DNA of 64,000 nucleotides from Nymphaea colorata (taxonomy: Eukaryota > Streptophyta > Magnoliopsida > Nymphaeales > Nymphaeaceae), in NCBI RefSeq assembly GCF_008831285.2, contig NC_045141.1, forward strand, positions 15,734,106 to 15,798,105, written 5' to 3'. Every line of letters begins with the position of its first letter. The first letter of the stretch is position 1. Below, one piece after another: positions 34,301 to 45,353 of the stretch. A model generated the notes under the pieces. It saw only the letters and a program-made list of their open reading frames with translations, did not search any database and was not told where the DNA came from. Position numbers and translations under genes: made by a program.

Positions 34301-37226
34301 GTGAAAATTTGTACAAGGATGGGATCACAAACATTACTTGTATAGACCTCTCTGCTGTGGCTGTAGAAAAGATGCGGAAGCGGTTAAGGGAAATGGGATA
34401 TAATGGTATATGTTGCTCAGTCCTGGCTTCTTTTCCAAGAAACTTTTTTGTGTTGAAAGCACGGTCGTTTGACAAATAGTTTTGCACTCATTTTCAATCT
34501 TTGATACATCAAGCCCTTTCACTGATTGTCCTACTGGTTAGTGACAAATCTATGTATAGCAGCACATTGTCCTCCTGCTCCATGGAAATTTCACATACTG
34601 CCTGAAATTTTCAGGTTTTATATGTGACAAAAACAAGTTTTTAAGACCCAGTGACTCAGAATGGAAATTGACTCAGGACTCGCTAGGTCAACTGCCTGGT
34701 TTTAAGTTTTAACGGCTTCATTTTTCATGCACAATATCTCATGTACATACTGATTCAGCTGAAATTGGATGGCTTGACATTGTCATTCCATGGCTCGGCT
34801 AGGTCTTGTCAATTCATGGTCTTCCCATTTCTTTGAGCAGGTTGAGGACTGAATCACTGAGTAGTTGAGTCAAGTCGGTTGACTCGGCCAAGAAGTTCTA
34901 GTTTAGGAGCTATCGGTTCTGTTTAGTAGTTCTCCCTGCCAGTCAAGTTTTAGAGCTGTTTTATGCTCTGTTGTCATTACGTCTTTCACTGACAAAGTGC
35001 CAAATGGGTGATGCAATTAATGTCACCAACTTCCTTCTTGTCAACTGATTTTAGCTTTTATTTTAGGCATCCAGGTTCTTGAAGCTGACATGCTAGATTT
35101 GCCATTTAGTACTGAGTCTTTTGATGTTGTTATTGACAAAGGTACCATGGTAAGTTTATCTAGGCATTGATCACCGCTCCCAGTCCTTAATCAAGTATCA
35201 GTGTTTTTAGATCCTATTTTGACCTTCACTGAGTGTACCTTGAATTATATTTGCAATTTGAAGGATGTACTTTTCGTGGACAGTGGTGATCCATGGAATC
35301 CATCTCCTTCAACTGTTGAGAAGGTGATAGCCATGCTTAAATGTGTTCACAGAGTTTTGAGACAGGATGGCACCTACATTTCAATTTCTTTTGGTCAGGT
35401 AACACACCTCACTGCTATTTGGTCTCCTGGAGTATGGTTTCAGCTCTTTCCTTTCTTGCTGATTAAATTTTTGATTTTATATTTCATAGCCTCATTTCAG
35501 ACGGCCTTTATTTGAGATGGAAGAACTCACTTGGTCTATTGAATGGGAAACATTTGGTGATGGCTTCCACTATTTCTTCTACACATTGAAAAAGGTATAA
35601 GTTAATTTACTCATTCTGCTGAAGCTTCTGATATTTACGAGTTTTCCTGGAAGTCTCTTGGGACATCCAGCTGTATCTTATCTTGTGCCACTTTGATCCT
35701 TCTTTGCACGTTCTTTTTTATCTCAAAACAGGAATGTGTTGCAATCTGCAATTGGTTGTGTATGCACAGCTACAGTACACTATCACAGCAATCCCACATC
35801 TTAAACTTTCATGAATGAAGGATCAGTACTTCAGTTGCATGGGCCTTTATTTATTTGTATAGTTTTCCTTCTCAAGAACCATTTTCACTTATCTGGTATA
35901 TGTTTTTGTAGGCACCAGACTGGTCCCAATTGGACTATGCTGTTGATGCAGTTCCACGTGTCCCAATTGGGCTATGCTGTTGATGCAGTTCCATGTCTTA
36001 AACTTTCTTTCTAGATGCTTATTAGACCCTAAACATCTTGCTGCAAAGTATCAACCAGATTCAGATTGGCAAAATTTCAATAAATTAAAAACTAAATTTG
36101 TCTGTTTATGCTTCTAGCCTTCTATACTTAAAATTTTTGGACAGTTCATGTTTATGCTGCTGCTTGACAAACCAAAAGAAAAAAGCTTTTGAATAAGTTT
36201 GATTATTTTATTTTATACTATTCCTTAGCCAAGTACAAGTTTTGTATTCTCTTAACCAAGAAATGGTTGGTGAATGTCCCTGATTTGGAGTCCTTGGGAA
36301 TATAAGAATCTTACTTTGTGTGTTACATCGGTGAATGTCCCTGATTTGGAGTCCTCTTATTCATCCTGCTTAGTAATTATATCTGAGTTGCGAGGGATAA
36401 CTGGATATGGGAAGTGGCTTGAGAAAGTGCGCAAAAAATTGGCTTCTCATTGCGCAATTTATAGGAGACAGACATATTCCCGTAAATTTTTCATTGTGCA
36501 GGGGCTAGAGGGTTGTGGAGCTATGTGGTTGAAAGATTTCAAAAGGAAGGAAACTTTTTGGAGAGATTTGGTACATAGGAATCTAGTGGGTCTTCACATG
36601 TTTCAGTAATTTGGAGAGGTTGAGGGTTATAATGCTCCGTCTAGCGAAGCAGTTCAGTTCTTCATTTGGATGTTCCAATGGTAAAAACTGCTTTTAGGAG
36701 CCTAGAATTCCTTTATGGTTCATAGGATCCCTTTGAACTAAATATACTGCTGCCAAATTTTGGATGTACCATTTTTGGTTGATGAAAGCTGGGGCTAACC
36801 CCCACTGGTTGCTGTGGGAATTAATAATCTGCCATTCACAACATGGTAGAGGCGACGTTTTGGCATTTCTCATTGTCAGGGTGAGAAAAAAAGTGCCCAG
36901 AAACGTGTCATGTCCACCAAAAGGCAGTGAAAGCCTGACGATCAAACAAAGGCAAATGCATAGTAGTTACAATTTGATAGAAGGTTTCTCTTGGTAGTGT
37001 TTCCGCCAATTTACCATCTCTCTGATAGGTTACTGTTTTTTGCTGATTGCTCTCTCTCTCTCTCTTTAGTAGTTTTACGTTTTAAACTTTGTTTTGCCTA
37101 TTGCAGGGGAAGAGATCATCGTCTGTTAAGCATAGCCATGCCAGACCAGATGTGCCGCCTATTTATCTGCTGCATGAAGAACTGGACAGTGAAGACTTCC
37201 TCTTTCGAACGGATATCTGTGAATAG
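31391..37226 (+). CDS. EEF1AKMT4-like (ECE2-type) SAM-dependent methyltransferase
   Basis: Seven exons: 31391-31488, 32323-32419, 34267-34405, 35067-35149, 35264-35398, 35490-35594 and 37107-37226, giving 258 residues. The N-terminus has the family's YLDPDYWNKRF-x-YEWLKDY pattern. Class I methyltransferase motifs follow: VLELGCGSS at 66-74 (SAM binding), CIDLS with D92, ADMLDLPF at 118-125, and FDVVIDKGTMD at 130-140. Later come VLRQDGTYISISFGQPHFR and TFGDGFHYFFY. The human relative trimethylates a lysine of elongation factor eEF1A; the plant substrate is an inference. Intron 2 (1847 bp) contains the inverted-duplication arm and intron 6 (1512 bp) contains two short duplications. Summed exon length is 777 nt, an exact frame, with all junctions GT-AG. 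The closest Arabidopsis protein I recall is At4g34360. Confidence 0.9.
32807..32836. repeat. Perfect 13 bp inverted repeat with 4-base loop
   Basis: CACATGACTTAGA is followed by TAAG and then its exact complement TCTAAGTCATGTG, in intron 2 of the methyltransferase gene. Confidence 0.9.
33038..34089. repeat. Inverted duplication, arm 2 (in methyltransferase intron 2)
   Basis: This is the inverted partner of 27523-28406. It is 1052 bp because of about 200 additional bases at 33717-33917. It occupies more than half of intron 2 and ends 177 bp before exon 3. Because the two flanking genes are divergent, the CAF1 downstream strand and the methyltransferase pre-mRNA carry the same sense of the repeat. 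Confidence 0.92.
35923..35997. repeat. Tandem duplication in intron 6, ~37 bp unit
   Basis: GTCCCAATTGG, then CTATGCTGTTGATGCAGTTCCA, occurs twice in succession with one substitution. An AG precedes the first copy, so it looks exon-like, but joining it to the gene breaks the frame and the homology. Confidence 0.85.
36269..36355. repeat. 26 bp direct repeat, copies 61 bp apart (intron 6)
   Basis: GGTGAATGTCCCTGATTTGG plus AGTCCT occurs at 36269-36294 and 36330-36355 without mismatch. Confidence 0.9.
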
Positions 37227-38006
37227 TCTTGTAGATCAATTGTAAGCATACAGAGCTCTCTTTTGATGGTCCATCCACGCCTCCATCCTTCCATCCAAAT
37301 TGCAGCTTGAGAGTTGAAATGGGGGTGATTGCAGTAGCTCTTTGATAATTGCTGCCTTCACCAAAGTGTCGTAAGCATTGCCTTCGTTTAAGCTTATTAG
37401 TTATGCCTTTGCTGGACATTGTAATCTTTTGACAAATTCATTTTGATTCTCAGTGGTTGAATTAGCACTACCGTGTCAGATGCATTGAGTTTAACATGCT
37501 GTACACTTTTCTGTTTCCCATTTTTTTGAGTGGTTTTTAGTTGGGTGGATTTGGTTTACCAGACAAGGGAAACTCTGGCATGTTCAGTTTGTAAATTTGG
37601 AGCTTGTGCAGTTTGCAGCGAATGCAGACGTATTTTTCTGTCAAAAGCACTTTCTCACTTTCATGTTATGTCTTGTCATTTGCGAACAAGGTTAAGATTT
37701 CAAGGTGCACCTCATTAACCTTGAAGTTTATAGTTCATCTTAAGTTGCATCTGATTGGCCATGTTTAGATGGGGTTAATCTTATTTTAGTACTAATGAAG
37801 GGCGACAATTCTCAAATTAAGAATTTATTGTTTCTGTTCAATGTCAGCTTTATATACTGTACGATCTCAAGGTTTCCTCAACAACGGGGCGAGGTTTGTC
37901 TTGCTGTTTTGATTAGAAGAATATAAATTCACTTTCAAACCAGCTAGAGTCTTTTAAGGGGGTTGGTGGAACTACTTGGGGTGGGGGTTAGTAGGTGGTT
38001 AGTCTC

Positions 38007-38060
38007 CATAATGAGTGTCAGGCTAATAGAAGTCATAATGAGTGTCAGGCTAATAGAAGT
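38007..38060. repeat. Perfect tandem duplication, 27 bp unit
   Basis: A unit starting CATAATGAGTGTCAGGC is repeated head to tail without change. Confidence 0.93.
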
Positions 38061-38158
38061 CTACTGAGGGCATCAAACTCCTTGATGCAAAAGAGAGGTC
38101 ATTGATGTGAGTTCAAGTGCAGTAAGAGATCTAAGATATAAAAAGGTAGCATGTACCT

Positions 38159-38230
38159 AAGGAGAGAAAATGGTTAGGTAAAAGCTTTGGCTCTAAGGAG
38201 AGAAAATGGTTAGGTAAAAGCTTTGGCTCT
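38159..38230. repeat. Perfect tandem duplication, 36 bp unit
   Basis: A unit starting AAGGAGAGAAAATGGTTAGG and ending GGCTCT is repeated head to tail without change. Confidence 0.95.
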
Positions 38231-39039
38231 TTACAAGTGGTGGTTCTCTTGCCCTCACCTGAAACCAAGCAGAGTCCTTACCTAAAGGCGACATTAGTTT
38301 ATGGTTGTATACACAGATAGGTGTTACCAAAATCGGCCTGTTGTTGCTTGCTAGTTTTTAAACAATTTTAAAATATTTGAATATCTTTCTTATTTATAAT
38401 TTATTTTTGTATTATGTATTTCAAAAAATCTTCATAATATGTTTTTTGCTGATTCACTATTGATTCAGATGATGAATTGCCTGGTTGCTTACCGACTAAA
38501 CTTGTAAAATAAATTTTTCTATGCGGAAATATATGCAATATGCCAAAAGATGACATATTTTTCTAGTTTCAATTATTCTCCGAAGAAATTTAGTCTGTTC
38601 ATAGAAGCCGTTTTTGTCTCCACAGATTGTGATCAACCGGAGTTTTTACGTCAAAAATTAAATGGTCCATCTGATTATCCTTAATGCAGTGCCAGTCATA
38701 AGACTCAGATCATGAAATCAAACTGGACTTAGCATTTATTCCACAGGTGTGTACGGTTGACATTGCTATTTGTTAGGATCCCCGGATTATATCAATGACA
38801 AAATATAATAATGTAAATTCAATTTAGAAGCTAAAATGCAGCTCATTTGCCAACCTCAAGACCTAACTCTGATCATGGCAAAGCTTGGGCAAGATGGCTC
38901 GTTTAAGCTCAACTAAGCTCGATCAAGGTTGCAAATATGCATGTTTAAGATATGTTTCCTATCATTGTCACGAAAAATGCTTTGGGTTCAACAGGTGCCT
39001 TACAGTTTTTTTGAGGAGATATTTGTGGTTAGTACTTAT

Positions 39040-39180
39040 GAGGCTGTTTGGAGACAACAACAGTTTATTACTGTCCCATGAACCTACTCCAAATATTGAA
39101 GCAGGTTCGTGAAACAGTACAGTACAATGTTTACGAACCTATCCTAATCGTTGGGGCAAATTCATATAGCAGTAAGAAGT
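39040..39180. mobile_element. Family A MITE-like element, copy 3
   Basis: The left end contains GAGGCTGTTTGGAGACAACA. The interior contains GTTCGTGAAACAGTACAGTA and CAAATTCATATAGCAGTAAG, as in the related copies. The right end is decayed. Confidence 0.4.
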
Positions 39181-39562
39181 TGGTCCTATTACCAAAGAGC
39201 TCAGGGACAGAGATAGTGGGGTCTATGGTTGCACTTCATGTATCAAAGAAATTATGAACTGCTCATCTATGCTGGACCAGCCAAGTTCAAGCTATTAGCT
39301 TCAAACTCGAGTCACCTAGGCACTCGGCTCTTACTTTTTAGGGTCCATTTCTCGGCGACCCACTTAGCCATCTTCTTCTTCTTTCCATCCAAAAGTGTGC
39401 AGCATTTCCTTGTCCCCACTCAAGCAATTAGCTGCGTTATAACATTAGTTCACGTTATTTCTGAAAATGCAGACATCTTTTGGTATACAGTTGCAACGCA
39501 TACTTTAAATGTTTTCCTTTGTATTTTTCATGAACAACGGCCCTAACATTTTCCATTTGCAG

Positions 39563-39634
39563 GACTTGGATAAATTAAATGATCTGTTTTATGTTCCCCG
39601 AAATCTGATGTTGATCCGTAAGGTAGCACCTTGA
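39563..39634 (+). pseudogene. Isolated last-exon-like segment (23 codons), gene not identified
   Basis: After a good acceptor (TTTTCCATTTGCAG) there is an open frame encoding DLDKLNDLFYVPRNLMLIRK followed by VAP and a TGA. The sequence reads like the C-terminus of a real protein, with balanced hydrophobic and charged residues. I found no plausible upstream exons on the plus strand and cannot name the family. It could be a relic of a truncated gene or a chance match. Confidence 0.3.
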
Positions 39635-40256
39635 AGATAAGTTATCCTTGGTTGGTTTGGCCATGGTTGACAGCTTACCATGGATATGCTGTTATCGACA
39701 AGTTTTAATGGTTTCAACCAATGAGAACAGTGATTGGTACGCGAAGCCAGTAATTGTCAAATCCATGCGGCTGTAGAATTTCACGATTCGGCTAGTTCAC
39801 TGATTCAGATTCATTGAATCGATTCATATATATATTCTCAACGCTTTACTACCACCGGAGATGGGAGACCGTTGCCTCCCTTTTTCGTGGCACCACTGAT
39901 GCCCTGCCGGACATTGCTGGCCACCTAGAACGGCCGGCGACACCACACCTGTCATTGTCGGTCATTTTGGGTGGTCGGAGACTTAGAGGGGAGAGCAAAG
40001 GGAGGGGCCATCACAACTAATTGAAAAAAAAAAATAAAAATAAAAAAGTTAAAAAAATTGGATTTGAGTTTAGTTTAGCCCTACCCGAATAAGTTAGTTA
40101 GACCTTGTGGCCGGCTCATAAAAAAAATCCTCGCTTTGCCCCTGTTCGCCACCCCTAAATGCTGCTACCTAAATGCTGCCAGGAGCGGCTCTGTGGGCGA
40201 GGACTTTCCCCCAATGTAAAAGAAAGGGGTGGCGGTTGCCACCCCCATCTTCAAAA
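39635..40256. other. Intergenic, no gene seen
   Basis: A GC-rich patch at about 39850-40010 and an A-rich run near 40022-40050. A 21 bp palindromic segment, GGGGTGGCGG-T-TGCCACCCCC, sits at about 40226-40246. Confidence 0.4.
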
Positions 40257-40257
40257 A

Positions 40258-40382
40258 AATTTGCCCTGAATGGCAAATTTTTTAAACTATTAACGGCATG
40301 GACGGCCGGCCGGACAGCCGGCAAAGCCCTGGACAGTCATCCATGCCGCCGGTGGTTTAGAAAGTTTGCCATTCAGGCAAAC
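40258..40382. repeat. Imperfect foldback, ~46 bp arms
   Basis: The left arm 40258-40303 (TTGCCCTGAATGGCAAATTT to GGCATGGAC) pairs imperfectly with the right arm 40336-40382 (GTCATCCATGCCGCC to GCCATTCAGGCAAACT), at roughly 75-80% complementarity. The loop is GC-rich, with GGCCGGCCGG and AGCCGGC. Confidence 0.75.
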
Positions 40383-40791
40383 TGTTTTACAATAGGAGAG
40401 GTCATCGTTCCCCTTTGCGGCTGCATCGGCATTCTTGAATCGGCTACCAAATCGAATCTGTTTGCCACCAATTGCCGTTCAAATACCGTTCAAATGAGCG
40501 GATTTTGGGATTGTTCACCAATCTCATGAACTTACTATAGGCAGAAGATTTCCTTATCAGAAAAAATTTCTTTCTAAGAACATTGTCATATATCCGGTGA
40601 CATTGTGAAATATCATAAGGTATATGTAGAAAACATGGGAATAATAAATAAGATGTAGTAGTCTGGATTCATCTCGAATCCTAATAGATACGAACCTAAT
40701 CCCAAATGCTCGCCATCATTATAGATCCTCCTTCTAAGAGTTGCACCGTCCTCGCTTGATGCCGCTGGTGAGCTCACAAAATTGATGCATT

Positions 40792-40923
40792 GGGGGCTCT
40801 GTGGCAGGTCGAACTGTCCTATGAATCTGTTTATTATAGTCAGATTCATGAAAGGATGTATATTTTATAGTCAAATTCATTGTGAAACAGTATGTAACTG
40901 TTCCAACTGCCCAACAGTCCCTC
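40792..40923. mobile_element. Family A MITE-like element, copy 4
   Basis: The ends GGGGGCTCTGTGGCAGG and CTGCCCAACAGTCCCTC are imperfect inverted repeats. The interior carries AGATTCATGAAAGG-like and GAAACAGTATGTAACTGTT words typical of this family. Confidence 0.5.
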
Positions 40924-42071
40924 AAAATAAATGCTTTCAACTTGTGATAGAGGTCATGCAAACAGGTCCCACTCGGCTTGACTGAGTCCGGTCTACTCGG
41001 ACTACTTCTCATGTGATTCTAATCAAATATCAACTTTCACTACAAAAAAATATGGATTCACCGACTCATGGAAAATGACCGCACGTCCAGGGGGTCCAAT
41101 ATTTACAATGTACTAATTCATGCTGGATTTCAGCCTCAAATTTTGGATATGATCATAGAACTGCAAACTGAATTTGGATCTGATTAATATCCCAATTGTG
41201 CCTACAAAACAATCTAGATTTGGGTCAGTGATGTGATAACTCCAACCCATTAACATCCTTAACTATCAATGAAGTAATCATGCTTAATGGGCTCTTTCCC
41301 ATGACTTTTGCTTTCTTCATTTCTGGAGGATAACCTTGATCGCATTCAAAGCAACTCACCTGCAGGATAGGTAGTTCCCACCTTGAACACTCATTCTGAC
41401 CCGATTCGATGCTGGCTTGTCCAGTACGAGTCCAACTTACAGCAAGAAAAGAAGAAGAAGAAGAAGAAGAAAAGAGACGGGCAGCCTACAACCACCAAGT
41501 TACTTCATTTTAGCCTTCTTTAGGAGTCTTCTAGTTTCACCAATGCACATATACATCTTATTGCAGATGAGATAGAAATGGTAGAAGTTCTATCATTTCT
41601 TGGTCGTATGAGAACGAGTTTTATACGCAACTACCAGCCACTGAACTGTTCTTGGTTCGACTCAATTTGCGCTCCAATGGCATGTTGGCGACATAAAATG
41701 GAAATAATGAGAGAGACTTTCTTGGTAGAATGATAGGTGGGTAGATGCATGGAAGATTCATGTCCACACCAAGAGACTGGTGAAACAATGGCTGGGTTTC
41801 AAATGCAGATCCGACGGTCTTGTCTAGGGTGAGCCATTTGAGCCGGTGATTAGGTCAGGTCCGCCCGTTTTACCTTGAGCCTTCCGTAATTTTCTATTCG
41901 TACCTAATCTCTTAACATATCGCTTGTTCAAATCCCAAGGTGGTGGCCAGTGCCAAGAGGATTGGTCATTGGGCTGGGCTGCTGCCTGGGTGGGGCCCCG
42001 CCGCAGCTCGATCTCTGCCCAACTGCCTGAAACTTGATGTCTGGCCCAACTTGATTAAAATAAAAAAAATA

Positions 42072-42149
<78 letters not shown>

Positions 42150-43466
42150 AGATGACTCGGCCTAGTCCCAAGCCCTAGTGAGATCTAGTACTCTCTAATA
42201 CCCGCCTTTTAAGTGCATAGATTTATAAGACTGTTTTCAGTCAATTCACCATCCCACTTCTCTACTTGTAGAATTGCTAGTTCCTATCATTTTCTATTAT
42301 TGTCAAATATGGGGATGATGTATTTAAGATAGCATAAATGTGTCAAGTGAAAGCTTACCTTTTTGAAATTGCTGCAATAAAAGCATAGAACTATCCCCAA
42401 GGAGGTTGGTATGGAGGCTGGTTGGCGGCCAGTCACCGATTTGAATCTTTGAGGTGCCAGCAAAAAAAAGAGCACCAATATGCAAGTTGAAGTATAGCAA
42501 GAGTGCTTTTCACGTTCCACCAAAAGTAGGCCTAGACTTTAGGAAGATGGGGGAAGGGTAAGGTCCTCGGCTTTGTATTGGACGGTAAAATGAAATACTA
42601 CTCCTGTTTTTCCAACAAAAAGCACAATTCACTTATACTCACATTTTCTTTACGAACCTAACCATAGGTCCCCCATTCTCTGCCTTTCTTTTTTGAAAAG
42701 TTGCATGTATTCTTTGAACTTTGCTTTTTTCGACATACTTTTTGATTTAGAGGGTTTACTTTCTTATTTTCCATATTCAACTCTTTACTTTGCAACCTTA
42801 TGCTTTTAACCCAAGAAACTCGCCATATCATAACTTCAACAAAGGCAAATTAGTTAACATTTGTTCTTTTTGAATGTTGCTTACCTTTGTTATTCTTGAT
42901 TGCACAAAATTTAGAGACAAGGTCTTCATTTTTTTTCCTTTTCATCTCTAATCTTAAAGTAATAGTTTCAGCTGTTGACTGGCTATGGATAACCTTGGGA
43001 AATGATGAGTTCGAAGAAACCTAACCCTAAGAGGATCAAATTCAAAATTGGAATGTTGTTTAAAAAAAAAAACTATATCAGGGCATCTAATGGCGTAGTT
43101 CGGAGACCCAGCTCCTAGCGCACTGGGTCTATTAGCACCTAATTCGAGCCTGGCCAGTCGACCTAATGGGCTGGTCTGAGTCATGGTTCCTAGCTTATGA
43201 GTGAAGTAGGAATAACCTTAATCTCTGACCATTAAGTAAATCATCAATGACTAAGATTATCCCGTATGAATCTAGCACTTAAGAGTATGCTACCTATCAA
43301 TTTCTCTCTCTCTCTCACTCTCTCTCACACACACACACACACAAAGGGCAGGTACTTAAGAGTATGGTACCTTGACATGTATATCTCAGGCTTGGCTTGA
43401 CACCCATGTCATCTGGCCAGAGGGTGAGCTATGTTCAGGCCCATATGCCTGTCAAGTCCTTAAGGT
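40924..43466. other. Intergenic, no gene seen
   Basis: It contains an (AAG)n run near 41447-41470, a long (TA)n at 42079-42147, and otherwise unremarkable AT-rich DNA. Confidence 0.5.
42079..42147. repeat. (TA)n microsatellite, ~34 units
   Basis: An uninterrupted TA run of 69 bases. Its length is likely to vary among individuals and may be imprecise in an assembly. Confidence 0.95.
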
Positions 43467-43599
43467 GACTGTTTGCCAACCATAACAAATTATTACCATT
43501 CTATAAAGCTACCAAAAATTGAGGTAAACTCAGTGTATTAATCTAACATATTGTTCCATGATACATAACAATTTGTTACTGTAGCCAAACTGGCCCTAA
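43467..43599. mobile_element. Family A MITE-like element, copy 5 (best ends)
   Basis: The left end is GACTGTTTGCCAACCATAAC and the right end is TTGTTACTGTAGCCAAACTG followed by GCCC. These form a clear imperfect terminal inverted repeat of more than 20 bp. The element is about 130 bp and non-coding. Confidence 0.6.
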
Positions 43600-45290
43600 A
43601 TATGAGGCCACCAGGCGGTTTGGTTACATATGCCGCAGTTGGAACGTCCTCACGACAGAGGGGAGGGTTTGTTGGGACTCTCATAGATTGGCATCTCGTC
43701 ATCTATAACGATACGGGAAATGCTAATTCTCAAAGGAGACATTTATACGCCCCATTACCCAATGAATGCCTAGCTTTTAGTATAAGGATGTCCAACAAGA
43801 TAAGATTAATATAAATATTATCACCGGAAGATGGGCACACTCTTCTTGTTACCTAACACATGAGAGAGAGAGAGAGAATGGATGGTGGTTTTGAATGGTG
43901 GCTGATGAATTTCCAACGAGCGACCAACCAAACACACATCCTCCATGTTCAGCTGCTCTCGCCCATCCCATCCAATGTCATGACTCGATGTGTTGTGTTT
44001 ATCTTTTGCATACAATAACTTTGTTTTTAAGTAAGAAAACCACAGAAGGGCATGAATCATAATCACACTTTAAATGTTTATGTGATAATAGATAACATGT
44101 GTTTGCTCCATGCCAAATGGATCTCACCCAGTGGCAAAGTCAGAAACTTTTGCTGTGGAGCACCAATATGTAATAACCCATTTATGGGGGTCTGTGTGGT
44201 CAACTGCCCCCACTTGCCCACAGCTCTAGCTCCCTTGCGGATCTTACCTACCAGGTTATTTGAGTTGAAATATTTGATGAGTACAAGGCTACACTCTCGC
44301 CATCGGTGGTACCGTTGAGCCGGCAGCTGCACGAAAACACATTTCTCTTACTAAAAATATAAAATGTGTTGGAACAAACTGTAAAGCGAACGAGGGCTCC
44401 ATTTTCTCATCCTCACCAACTAATAAGAGAAGAAATTTCGATGGTAAAAGATTTCTAAGCCCGAGTTTCCTGGGAGAGGAGAGATTCTGGAAATTCCACC
44501 GGCCAGCAGAAGTTGTCCGATACGTTCTGCAGTAATTTATTAGAATTTCAGATTTTGTTCATCATTTATTAAGCCACGGCCCCCACCCTTTATCTTGGAA
44601 GAATTTTTTAAATAAAAAAGAGCAAGGGGGACCCTTCCTACACCTAGAAAGTTAAGTCCAACTCCCTCTCTCTCTTTCTATCTCTATCTCTAACTGCCAG
44701 TCAACGGCCGGGTGAGGGTCAGAGACAGAAACTCCCACCCTCCGTTTGGTGGAAATAAACTTTCGTTAATCTGTCGTTCCTTCCTGAAAGTTATTGCATC
44801 ATATTCAAGAAAATAACAACAGTGTGATTCATGGTGTCTTTTTGGCTTAATCTGCTTCAAATGTATATTTTTTAATTCGTACGGTTTTTCCTTCTAATTT
44901 TAAATAGGCCCTTGAGGTTTGCTGTGGTACCGTTCATTCAAAGTTTGACAATGTGAAGAACAGATTCCCGAGTTTCTCTCCTCTTACTCTTGACGCTTTG
45001 GTGAGCAGAGGGCCCCCGTTATTTGTAGTGGGCCCGCCGGTCTGCCACTTTTCATTTTCTTTTTTTTTTCAGGTATAATTTTTTAAATAAAATGGGCTGC
45101 GAAATGGTAAGATTCTTCAATTTCTAGCTTACTATTTGCGTATGATTTTATAAAAGGGATTTTCTTGAGAAATTAAAAACTGCTGCTGCTTAAAAAAGTT
45201 GGAGAGAAAAGGGAAATGGATTTTTCAGGGGAGTGACGTTTCTTGTAAACTGGTTGATGAGGAAGTTGGTTCCATGCTCCCGCCCGCCTC
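43600..45290. other. Upstream intergenic region of MATE gene 1
   Basis: No gene was recognised. It includes (GA)n near 43861-43879, a GC-balanced patch at about 44130-44330 and CT-rich runs at about 44662-44692. The last few hundred bases probably hold the promoter of the MATE gene. Confidence 0.45.
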
Positions 45291-45297
45291 TTTATAT
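45291..45297 (+). promoter_or_regulatory. Candidate TATA box of MATE gene 1
   Basis: TTTATATT in a GC-rich setting lies 63 bp before the ATG. The paralogue has TATTTATG at 59058, 67 bp before its ATG, so the position is conserved between the two copies. It implies a very short leader. Confidence 0.5.
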
Positions 45298-45353
45298 TCC
45301 TTGACATGAAACCAACCACAGAGGAGATTTCAGGCGAGGTGGAGAGGTAAAGA

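Larger units (their letters stand above)
37227..39039. other. 3' flank of the methyltransferase gene, no gene seen
   Basis: It should include the 3' UTR at its start. There are two perfect tandem duplications at 38007-38060 and 38159-38230 and a family C fragment near 38890. Open frames are short and unsupported. Confidence 0.5.

Noticed and set aside
35811-36014. Possible extra exon in methyltransferase intron 6
   Set aside because: It is preceded by AG and partly open, but exon 6 to exon 7 joins in frame and agrees with family homology. Including it would introduce a stop.
36274-36609. 111-codon ORF in methyltransferase intron 6
   Set aside because: It arises partly from a 26 bp duplication and matches no family I know; no splice sites fit.
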